This document shows, one piece after another, positions 1 to 6,002 of a stretch of DNA of 6,320 nt. The position numbers and the translations under genes were made by a program. This DNA comes from Acetobacteraceae bacterium. GTDB lineage: Bacteria; Pseudomonadota; Alphaproteobacteria; Acetobacterales; Acetobacteraceae. Numbering within the stretch: position 1 is the stretch's first letter; every line of letters starts with the position of its first letter. Where the stretch lies: positions 1 through 6,320 of the forward strand of contig JASHVB010000960.1 of assembly GCA_030039695.1 (NCBI GenBank), read 5' to 3'. A model generated the notes under the pieces. The model made no database searches and was not told the origin of the DNA. It saw only the letters and a program-made list of their open reading frames with translations.

Positions 1-3000
1 GCGATGGATGCGCCGGCGTGAAGGACATTTGTCGCCACGATCGCATCGAATGGCCCGTCGAGAGTTGCGGGATGGTCGATGTCGAAACGGGCCGTGCTGA
101 CGCCCGGCGAATGCGCAAACTTCCGGCGCAGCGCGGCGAGGAACGCGTCGGACACGTCGGTGCAGAGCAGGGAACTTCCCGGCGGAAGCGTGCGAACCAG
201 CTGCTCGGTCAGCGCGCCGGTCCCGGCGCCGAGCTCCAGGACCCGGAGCGGGTGCCCCAAGACGCCGCCCAAGGCGCCCATCGTCTCGGCCAGAGCGCGC
301 TGTGCGGCGGCGAAGGGGGCGGCGCGATAGACAGCGGCGGCGGCATCGAGGTCGCCGTCCGGAAACAGAATCTCCAGCGGATCGGCCTGTCCGGCCAGTA
401 GGGACGGAAGCGCGTTGCCCGTGCGGCGAAGCAGGGCCGCCACCGGACCGTCCCCGGCGGGCGCTTCCGCCACCATTGGCGTCCAGCGACCCAAGCGTTC
501 AGCGAGCGCCTTGTGGCGCAGCGCAACCTGTGCCGGCGGGATTGCCGACAGTGCGGCACGCGCAAATGCGGTTGCCTCCGCGTCCAGGGCGCGATCGGGC
601 GGATCCGCCACAGGACGCACCGCCGGCCAGTCGCGCCGGGCTGCAGGCAGGGTGAAAGGCTCCCATTCGATCGCGTAGCTTAGCCCCGCATCCGCCTGCG
701 GCAGCCAGTGGCGTTCGCGTTCGAACGGATAGGTCGGTGCATCCGTCACCTGCCAGGGCTCATCGGCGTCGAACTGGCTCGCGTTGATGTCCGCGCCGGC
801 GACGAAGGCCGCAGCGCAGCGGTCCAGATATGCGGTCCAGTCCTCCTCGGCGCCGCGCTGCTGATCGAAGCGCGGCGCGGGGCCGGGCCTGGCGTGGCCG
901 CGGAGCACGTCGTCGGCGAGCAGGCGACGGCGCGCCTCCTCGCCGTCGGCGGCGTGCAGCGCGAGGCGCCAGGCAAAGCGTTCCCGTCCGGCCAGCGCGG
1001 TATGGCACAGGTCGGGGAAATCCTCGGGGAGCCGCGCCGCCCATCGCGTGCGCAACACCTCGAGTGCGCGTTGGGAACGCGCCGAGAGGACCAGCAGATG
1101 ACGCGGTCTGATGCCACGCCGCGGGCCCGCCAATGGTGTGACGGCCTGGCGTGCCCGCTCGGCGTCGGCCTGGCCACGGCGCAGCGGTGTGATCACCACG
1201 GCGTCAGGCGCCATCTGCCTGATCTGCGCGGCCAGCAGCGGGTGCGGCGAGAGTTCGACGAAGCTCCGGTGACCGGCCTCGAGCAGCGTCAGCACCGCCT
1301 GGCGAAATCGCACTGGATCACGCAGATTGCGGCCCCAGTAGGTCGCGGTGAGCGCGGTCCCGGCGATCTGTTCTCCGGTCACTGTCGAAACGATGCCGAT
1401 GTCGGCCGCCATCGGCGCCAGCTCCGCCAGTTCTTGTTCGAGGCGCGGGCGGAGCGGATCCATCTGCGGGCTGTGGTAGGCGACCGGCACATCGATCGGC
1501 TGACTCGTGATGCCGGCCGCATCGAGCGCGCCGCATGCGGCGAGGATCGCCTCGCGTGTCCCGGCGAGCAGGGTGGCGCGTGGTCCGTTTTCGCCAGCAA
1601 CGACGACAGCGGGCGGCAGCAGCCGCTCGATGGTCTCGGCAGGCGCAGCGGCCAATGCCATGGCGCCCTGGCCTGCCACGCCCGCCTGCAAGCGGCTGCG
1701 TCCCACGACGAGGCGCAGCGCATCCCGCCGCGTCAACGCTCCGGCAACGCAGGCGGCCGCGGCCTCGCCGACACTATGGCCGACGACACCGGCAGGACGG
1801 ATGCCGATACTCGCAAGCCACGATGCCAGTGCGATCTGGAACGCACACAACGCCGGTTGTCCGAGAGCAACGTCCCCGACACGTGCATCGGCAAGCACCG
1901 CAGCAACACGGTATGGGTAGCCGAGCAGGGCCAGGATCGAATCGCAATCGGCGAGTGTCGCTGCAAAGACCGGTTCGGCCGCGAGGCCAGACGCCATACC
2001 GGGCCAGTTCCCGCCGTTACCACCGAAGACGAAGACCGGCCGCACCGTATCCGGGTTGGGTGCCACGCCTGCCGGCGCCGCCTGGAGAAGGATGTGGCAG
2101 TTGGTCCCGCCGAAACCGAATGAGCTGACGCCACCGATGGGCAGCGCCGCGTCCGCCCGGTTCGGCCACGCGCCCGCTGTCGCCTGGACCGCCAATGCCC
2201 CAGCCCGGAAGTCGATCGCGGGGTTGGGTGCCTGATAGTGCAGGCTCGCGGGAATCCACCGGTGTCGCAGCGCCAGGGCGAGCTTGATGAGGCCAGCGGC
2301 GCCGGCGGCTGCCTCCAGATGTCCGATGTTGCTTTTGACGGAACCGATCCGCAGCGGACGATCGGCCGGCCGCGCTCGGCACAGCACGTCCGCCAACGCC
2401 TGTGCCTCGATCGGGTCACCGAGTGTCGTGCCGGTGCCATGCGCCTCCACGTAGTCGACATCGCCGGGATCAACCTTGGCGGCGGCCAGCGCGTCGCGCA
2501 GCATGCTCCGCTGTGCTGACGGATTGGGTGCTGTGAGGCCATTGCTGGGCCCGTCGTTGTTGACGGCACTGCCGCGGATGACCGCGTAGATCCGGTCGCG
2601 CGCTTCCTGCGCCGCGCGCAGCGGCTTCAGCACCACGAGGCCGCCACCCTCGCCGCGCACATAGCCGTTCGCCCGCGCGTCGAACGGCTTGCAGCGACCG
2701 TCCGGCGCCATCGCGCCGAACTTTGTCATCGCAATGCTGCTTTCCGGTGCCAGCAGCAGGTGCACGCCTCCCGCCAGAGCGATCGTTGATTCGCCCGCCC
2801 GAATGCTGCGGCAGGCCTCGTGCACGGCGACCAGTGAGGAAGAGCAGGCGGTGCCAATGGTCAGCGCCGGACCTTCCAGCCCGAAGGTATAAGCAAGGCG
2901 CGCGCTGATGATGCTGATGTCCTGGCCGGTGGCCGTATGCTGGGCAATGGCGTCGCGATCGGCGAGCAACCGCGCGTAGTCGCTCCACATGGCGCCCAGG

Positions 3001-3644
3001 AAGACGCCGGTGCGTGTCCCCAGTAACGTGCGGGCGCGGATACCGGCATCCTCGAGCGCCTCCCAGGCGAGTTCGAGGGCAAGCCGCTGCTGTGGATCCG
3101 TCTGAGCAGCTTCGCGGGGAGACATGGCGAAGAACCCGGCATCGAACTGGTCTACAGCCGCGATGAAGCCACCCCACGGCGTTGCCATCCGGCCGGGTGT
3201 CTGAGGATCTGGATCGCACAGCGCCTCGATTGACCAGCGGTTCGAGGGGACCGTGGTGACGGCATCAACGCCGTCGTCCAACAGCAGCCAGAAGCCGCGG
3301 AGTGAATCCGCGCCCGGCATGCGGCAAGCCATGCCAATGATGGCGATGGGTTCGTCTGGCTGCAGCGGTACGATAGGCGGGCGCGTATCCGCATCGTCGT
3401 CGGCGCCATCCAGGTACGCCGCCAGCTGACGCAGGGTCGGCCGATCCCATAACAGCGTCGGCGCCAGCGACCGCCCGAAGTGATCGGCAATATTGGCAAC
3501 AATGGACGCGGCGGTAAGCGAGGTGAGACCGTAACGGTGAAGTCTCTCGTCGGGGTCCAGTGACGAGGCTGGGGCGCCGAGCGGCGGCGCCACAATATCG
3601 GCCAGCCGCCTCAGGGTCGGTTCACTCGTATACGGCGCTCGCAT
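1..3644 (-). CDS. Modular type I polyketide synthase, ACP-KS-AT-cMT, 3' end outside window
   Basis: This is a multidomain enzyme that extends and methylates a polyketide chain. The frame is open from ATG at 3644 to the left edge, giving 1,214 complete codons and no stop. Domains are: ACP, residues about 10-80, with Ser42 in GLTSL as the phosphopantetheine site; KS, about 98-520, with the triad Cys267 (TACSSS), His402 (VEAHGTGT) and His442 (KSNIGH); AT, about 537-830, with Ser624 in GHSVGE and His724 in VAYHS; a linker ending in PTYPFERERHWLP (970-982); and a cMT from about 1050, with the SAM-binding motif VLELGAGTG at 1135-1143 and a late motif near 1199-1211. The KS and AT catalytic residues are all present. 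VAYHS is closer to the malonyl-type HAFH than to the methylmalonyl YASH, so I infer a malonyl unit methylated by the cMT. No dehydratase lies between AT and cMT; any ketoreductase or second ACP would be beyond the edge. The start overlaps the thioesterase stop, so translation is probably coupled. An in-frame ATG at 3683 is an alternative start. Confidence 0.95.
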   Translation of the reverse strand, partial: MRAPYTSEPTLRRLADIVAPPLGAPASSLDPDERLHRYGLTSLTAASIVANIADHFGRSLAPTLLWDRPTLRQLAAYLDGADDDADTRPPIVPLQPDEPIAIIGMACRMPGADSLRGFWLLLDDGVDAVTTVPSNRWSIEALCDPDPQTPGRMATPWGGFIAAVDQFDAGFFAMSPREAAQTDPQQRLALELAWEALEDAGIRARTLLGTRTGVFLGAMWSDYARLLADRDAIAQHTATGQDISIISARLAYTFGLEGPALTIGTACSSSLVAVHEACRSIRAGESTIALAGGVHLLLAPESSIAMTKFGAMAPDGRCKPFDARANGYVRGEGGGLVVLKPLRAAQEARDRIYAVIRGSAVNNDGPSNGLTAPNPSAQRSMLRDALAAAKVDPGDVDYVEAHGTGTTLGDPIEAQALADVLCRARPADRPLRIGSVKSNIGHLEAAAGAAGLIKLALALRHRWIPASLHYQAPNPAIDFRAGALAVQATAGAWPNRADAALPIGGVSSFGFGGTNCHILLQAAPAGVAPNPDTVRPVFVFGGNGGNWPGMASGLAAEPVFAATLADCDSILALLGYPYRVAAVLADARVGDVALGQPALCAFQIALASWLASIGIRPAGVVGHSVGEAAAACVAGALTRRDALRLVVGRSRLQAGVAGQGAMALAAAPAETIERLLPPAVVVAGENGPRATLLAGTREAILAACGALDAAGITSQPIDVPVAYHSPQMDPLRPRLEQELAELAPMAADIGIVSTVTGEQIAGTALTATYWGRNLRDPVRFRQAVLTLLEAGHRSFVELSPHPLLAAQIRQMAPDAVVITPLRRGQADAERARQAVTPLAGPRRGIRPRHLLVLSARSQRALEVLRTRWAARLPEDFPDLCHTALAGRERFAWRLALHAADGEEARRRLLADDVLRGHARPGPAPRFDQQRGAEEDWTAYLDRCAAAFVAGADINASQFDADEPWQVTDAPTYPFERERHWLPQADAGLSYAIEWEPFTLPAARRDWPAVRPVADPPDRALDAEATAFARAALSAIPPAQVALRHKALAERLGRWTPMVAEAPAGDGPVAALLRRTGNALPSLLAGQADPLEILFPDGDLDAAAAVYRAAPFAAAQRALAETMGALGGVLGHPLRVLELGAGTGALTEQLVRTLPPGSSLLCTDVSDAFLAALRRKFAHSPGVSTARFDIDHPATLDGPFDAIVATNVLHAGASI
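3622..3644 (-). other. 23-base overlap between thioesterase and polyketide synthase genes
   Basis: The ATG of the synthase (3644) lies inside the last codons of the thioesterase gene, in a different frame, and the thioesterase stop TGA is at 3622-3624. No strong ribosome binding site precedes the ATG; the bases just before it are AAAGCAGAAC. This suggests that ribosomes finishing the thioesterase re-initiate on the synthase. It supports one polycistronic message in the order thioesterase, synthase. Confidence 0.75.
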
Positions 3645-4404
3645 GTTCTGCTTTGTAGGTCGCGGCAACAGGTGCGAGGACATCCTCTGCAAGCGCCGTG
3701 GCGACTGCGCCGCGGTGCTCGGTCAAGTAGAAATGGCCTCCGTCATAACTCCTGGTGATGCGCGGGCCGTTGAACAGGTCGGTCCAGCCGGCCATCTGCG
3801 CCGTCTGTGGATCATCGCGGCCGCCATACATCGCCAGAGCGCAGTTCAGCGCCGGTTCATCGCGGTGGATGTGAGTCTCGAAGGTCGCAAAGTCTGCCTT
3901 CAGCACCGGCACAAAAATCGCCATCAACTCGGGTTCGCTGCGGATGACCGCCGGGATGGCATCATAGCGGTGCACCAGCGCGTCAACGAATGCCGCGTCT
4001 GGCAGGACGTGCAGCGGATCTTCCGAATGTGGGATGGTTGGCGCGCACCGGCCGGAGACGATGATGGTCTGTGGCAATGCCTGCCCGTTACGGCGAAGGG
4101 CGCGGCTCAGTTCGAACGCGACGAGTGCGCCCATGCTGTGTCCAAAGAACGAAAATGGCGCGCTCAAGCGATCCTCTATCCCATCCAGCAAGGCGTCGAC
4201 CAGTAAATCCATCTGACGGAGCGGCGGTTCCGACAGACGAGCCTCCCGGCCCGGCAATTGTACAGCCAGCATTTCGATCGACGGAGGCAACAGAGCGGCG
4301 AACGGATAGAATAGTGCAGCACCGCCGCCTGCGTGTGGGAAGCATATCAGGCGGTGGGCCGCGTGACGTCGTGGCTGTGGACACGCGAGCCAGGGTGTCC
4401 TCAC
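3622..4404 (-). CDS. Type II thioesterase of a polyketide/nonribosomal peptide cluster
   Basis: This is an alpha/beta hydrolase of 260 residues that is expected to hydrolyse stalled or wrong acyl groups from carrier proteins of the adjacent synthase in the cytoplasm. The evidence is the N-terminal motif ICFPHAGGG (20-28), the LPGRE motif (50-54), the nucleophile Ser90 in GHSMG, an Asp in GGRDDP (197 or 198) and His224 in GGHFYL. This triad and length match the free-standing type II family rather than a C-terminal releasing domain. I chose GTG at 4404 because GAAAGGGGAA lies 6 bases upstream. The ATG at 4464 would add 20 residues ahead of the conserved fold and has no comparable site. The stop lies 23 bases inside the polyketide synthase gene, which links the two in one operon. 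By hand count the first 100 codons have about 64% GC at third positions, well below the AT and cMT parts of the synthase. Confidence 0.93.
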   Translation of the reverse strand: MRTPWLACPQPRRHAAHRLICFPHAGGGAALFYPFAALLPPSIEMLAVQLPGREARLSEPPLRQMDLLVDALLDGIEDRLSAPFSFFGHSMGALVAFELSRALRRNGQALPQTIIVSGRCAPTIPHSEDPLHVLPDAAFVDALVHRYDAIPAVIRSEPELMAIFVPVLKADFATFETHIHRDEPALNCALAMYGGRDDPQTAQMAGWTDLFNGPRITRSYDGGHFYLTEHRGAVATALAEDVLAPVAATYKAEHASAVYE

Positions 4405-4410
4405 TGACGG

Positions 4411-4420
4411 TTCCCCTTTC
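4411..4420 (-). promoter_or_regulatory. Ribosome binding site of the thioesterase gene
   Basis: Read on the minus strand this is GAAAGGGGAA. The GGGG core ends 8 bases before GTG at 4404. It decides the GTG start over the upstream in-frame ATG at 4464. An out-of-frame ATG just upstream (4424) would encode only seven codons and end at the TGA that overlaps the GTG start (bases shared in GTGA), so a tiny coupled leader peptide is possible but unproven. Confidence 0.65.
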
Positions 4421-4429
4421 GCATGCCAC

Positions 4430-5089
4430 CTAGTTGCGCAAGGGATGCCGCTGGTCGCTCGCAATCGGCGTTGCGGCGTCTTTAGGGCGGGTGGCGTTCG
4501 TGCTCTGATCAGTCAGCCAGAGCGGCGCGCCAGCGTCGTCGCGTGGTATTTCGCGGTTGCGAGTGCGACCGGTCCAGCTGCGAGGCGTCCCTGTTTCGAA
4601 CGTCTGCGGCGCGCGTTCGCGAGGGCCAGTGAGCGAAACTTCCAGCTTGGGAGAATCTGGTAAACGGTCCATAAAAATCCCGCTCCGCCCCGACAGCTGC
4701 ACCAACGCACTGCCGAAAGCAGCTTGTCGCCACCCAACCGGCGGCCCTTGAACATGAGTGATCCATCGCGGCGCACCGAGGCTCGGCGGCGCATTGGCGC
4801 AGTTTGCAGCAGAGCTGCGTAACCGTCTACCGACGTGATGCCGGTCGGCGGCATATTCCTGCGCATTCTGTCCTGGCATTGCGCTTTCTGTCCGGGCCTC
4901 TGGCTTGATCCGCGGCGTGTCGTGTAACAAGACGTCGAGACCGATCCGGGTATCCGACGCGCTTGCTGCCGATAAGAACCCCCGGACATTCAGCAGAGAT
5001 ATGGTCTCGTCTGGGAGCCGACACTGTTGATCGGTCATGCGAAACAACAGCGACTCTTTCACATCCGAAAGTGCTCCGGTCGGAGCCAA
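4430..5089 (-). CDS. Doubtful hypothetical open frame upstream of the thioesterase
   Basis: An open frame of 219 codons runs from TTG at 5089 to TAG at 4430, ending 25 bases before the thioesterase start. In favour: AGGAAAG lies 7 bases before the TTG, the frame is on the operon strand, and its third-position GC (about 65% by hand count) is close to that of the thioesterase. Against: I recognise no domain or motif, the start is TTG, and the second half has about 62% GC at second codon positions, which is high for real protein. The first 100 codons (about 51%) look more protein-like. An ATG at 5038 is an alternative start with a weak site. It could be a small unknown protein, a gene whose 3' part has decayed, or plain intergenic DNA. 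I assign no function. Confidence 0.22.
   Translation of the reverse strand: MAPTGALSDVKESLLFRMTDQQCRLPDETISLLNVRGFLSAASASDTRIGLDVLLHDTPRIKPEARTESAMPGQNAQEYAADRHHVGRRLRSSAANCANAPPSLGAPRWITHVQGPPVGWRQAAFGSALVQLSGRSGIFMDRLPDSPKLEVSLTGPRERAPQTFETGTPRSWTGRTRNREIPRDDAGAPLWLTDQSTNATRPKDAATPIASDQRHPLRN
5073..5086. repeat. Short inverted repeat GCTCCG-gt-CGGAGC
   Basis: Two perfect 6-base arms are separated by 2 bases. The site lies on the left edge of the divergent intergenic region, directly beside the possible TTG start at 5089. It could be part of an operator or a small hairpin. In a GC-rich genome a repeat of this size is not rare by chance, so its role is open. Confidence 0.3.
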
Positions 5090-5233
5090 GATAAGGCTTT
5101 CCTAGATCGTGAATGCGGTGATATACGAGGGGTGTGTCGGCCGTCTCGGAAGTGTGCCTGCACGAGACTGATGTAAGACACGGATAACTGGCGGGTTGGG
5201 CACGCGACAAATAGCGAGGGGGGTGAGTCTCGC
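5090..5233. other. Divergent intergenic region, expected promoters not resolved
   Basis: These 144 bases separate the leftward polyketide side from the rightward three-gene block. They are locally less GC-rich than the coding DNA, as expected for promoters. I looked for sigma-70 hexamers with 16-18 base spacing and found only weak candidates, such as GATAAC within 5181-5190, with no convincing partner. If the open frame at 4430-5089 is not a gene, the leftward promoter may lie anywhere between 4405 and this region. Confidence 0.35.
5216..5223 (+). promoter_or_regulatory. Ribosome binding site of the 118-residue protein gene
   Basis: GAGGGGGG ends 10 bases before ATG at 5234. The purine-rich run supports that ATG as the start rather than the in-frame ATG four codons later. 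Confidence 0.5.
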
Positions 5234-5590
5234 ATGCGTGTGACAATGCTCTCGGGCGGTAAGCGTGCAACGATTGTCGGCGGTCGCACCGGATCCGGCT
5301 ATCGCGTCATACGCACCAGCCGCGGCAGTGGTGTTTATGAGCCGCTGAAAGTGCACATTATCAAGCCGTCCGGCCGGGTCGAGCGTGGCGAGCTCCGCCT
5401 GGAGATGGGGGTCGTGAAGAAAACGTCGCGCCCGCTGCGTCCGATCGAACGGGCGCTTCGCAAGCTGGTCCGCGCGGAACAGAAGGCGCTTGGCCGGTAT
5501 TTGATCCTGCACGAGCGTTCGCGGCGCCGGGAGCGCAACGGCTGGGCGGGCGACCTCGGTAGCAATCTGGTCAAGGTCGTCCGCCACTAA
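5234..5590 (+). CDS. Small basic conserved-looking protein, function unknown (possibly DUF6312-like)
   Basis: This is a 118-residue, strongly basic, apparently cytoplasmic protein with no signal peptide or membrane segment. The N-terminal half (about 1-60) is rich in Gly, Val, Ile and charged residues in a pattern that suggests beta strands. The C-terminal half (about 68-117) is likely helical and Arg/Lys-rich. The C-terminus carries HERS (93-96), a run of basic residues, GW (103-104) and DLGSN (107-111). From memory this ending resembles the family listed as DUF6312; I could not check this. It is the first of three same-strand genes, 55 bases ahead of the next. The net positive charge contrasts with the acidic tail of its neighbour, so the two products might interact; that is inference only. 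No known function is assigned. Confidence 0.75.
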   Translation: MRVTMLSGGKRATIVGGRTGSGYRVIRTSRGSGVYEPLKVHIIKPSGRVERGELRLEMGVVKKTSRPLRPIERALRKLVRAEQKALGRYLILHERSRRRERNGWAGDLGSNLVKVVRH

Positions 5591-5630
5591 AGGCGGCGAC
5601 CTGGAGTGGACGGCGGTATCATTTCAACGC

Positions 5631-5638
5631 GGAGAGGG
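5631..5638 (+). promoter_or_regulatory. Ribosome binding site of the poly-Asp protein gene
   Basis: GGAGAGGG ends 7 bases before ATG at 5646. This favours the ATG over the in-frame TTG at 5640, which lies only one base from the site. Confidence 0.6.
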
Positions 5639-5645
5639 CTTGGTC

Positions 5646-5939
5646 ATGAGTGCGGCAGAGGCTCAAGCGGCGAAGGCAGAAGAAAAGGCGGAACAGGGGA
5701 TAACCTGCGTCATCGACCTCGGCGAGCATTCCCGCAAGCGGGTCCGGCGGCTGCGCCGCGGCGAGGGCCGCCTGATGGAGAAGGTCGAGAATGCCATTGC
5801 GGCATTGCAGGCTGATGGCGTGCTCAGCGCCGGCGCCCAGACCGTGGTCGTCGTCGTGCGCCAGGAAGCGAGCCTGGCAAGCATATTTGAGCGCGATGAC
5901 GATGACGACGATGATGACGACGACGATGACGACGATTGA
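5646..5939 (+). CDS. Small protein with 14-residue poly-aspartate C-terminus (possibly DUF6200-like)
   Basis: This is a 97-residue protein with three parts. Residues 1-17 are Ala/Glu/Lys-rich and probably helical. Residues 19-72 form a compact core: a strand with CVIDLGE (21-27), a basic helix with SRKRVRRLRRGEGRL (29-43), a helix to about 57, and a hydrophobic strand TVVVVVR (66-72). Residues 84-97 are all Asp. The core pattern of a short strand, basic helix with GEG, acidic helix and Val-rich strand reminds me of the family listed as DUF6200, from memory and not checked. The Asp tail uses GAT and GAC in irregular order. There is no signal peptide or membrane helix. It sits between the basic 118-residue gene and a probable ABC1-kinase gene, and is likely co-transcribed with both. 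Roles such as metal or basic-protein binding by the tail are speculation. Confidence 0.75.
   Translation: MSAAEAQAAKAEEKAEQGITCVIDLGEHSRKRVRRLRRGEGRLMEKVENAIAALQADGVLSAGAQTVVVVVRQEASLASIFERDDDDDDDDDDDDDD
5895..5936 (+). repeat. GAY trinucleotide tract encoding 14 Asp
   Basis: Fourteen consecutive GAT or GAC codons directly precede the TGA stop at 5937. Six are GAT and eight are GAC, in no fixed order. As a low-complexity tract it could change length by slippage, and because units are 3 bases long this would alter the tail length without shifting the frame. Confidence 0.9.
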
Positions 5940-5970
5940 TCGGGCGGCGTTCCGCGTCGCATAGGGCCTC

Positions 5971-5977
5971 AAGGAGG
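5971..5977 (+). promoter_or_regulatory. Strong Shine-Dalgarno-like AAGGAGG with no start codon at normal distance
   Basis: This near-ideal ribosome binding sequence, followed by further GGGGAGGG, lies upstream of the third gene. The first in-frame ATG (6003) is 25 bases away, too far for normal use. At a usual distance the frame offers only ATC (5988), a very rare start. Either the ATG is used with poor spacing, the mRNA folds to shorten the gap, or an unusual start is used. Confidence 0.45.
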
Positions 5978-6002
5978 GGAGGGTCGCATCGACGTTGTTA
6001 CA

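Noticed and set aside
708..2123. Plus-strand open frame of 471 codons opposite the KS-AT region
   Set aside because: It lies antisense to a continuous synthase frame with intact catalytic motifs. Long antisense frames are expected where third positions are almost all G or C. Its translation shows no known domain.
1733..3219. Long minus-strand open frames of 278 and 249 codons over the KS and AT
   Set aside because: They are frame-shifted shadows of the synthase. The true frame carries TACSSS, VEAHGTGT, KSNIGH and GHSVGE; these do not.
3643..4206. Plus-strand open frame of 187 codons opposite the thioesterase
   Set aside because: It is antisense to a gene with a complete Ser-Asp-His triad and has no recognisable domain.
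4445..4751. Short plus-strand open frames in the gap
   Set aside because: They have no ribosome binding sites or recognisable motifs and overlap one another.
5102..5587. Minus-strand open frame of 161 codons opposite the 118-residue gene
   Set aside because: The plus-strand gene has a ribosome binding site and a C-terminal motif that resembles a known small family. The antisense frame has neither and would run into the divergent promoter region.
5895..5936. CRISPR or tandem DNA repeat reading of the GAY tract
   Set aside because: The units are 3 bases long, in frame, and lack spacers. It is a coding low-complexity tract.
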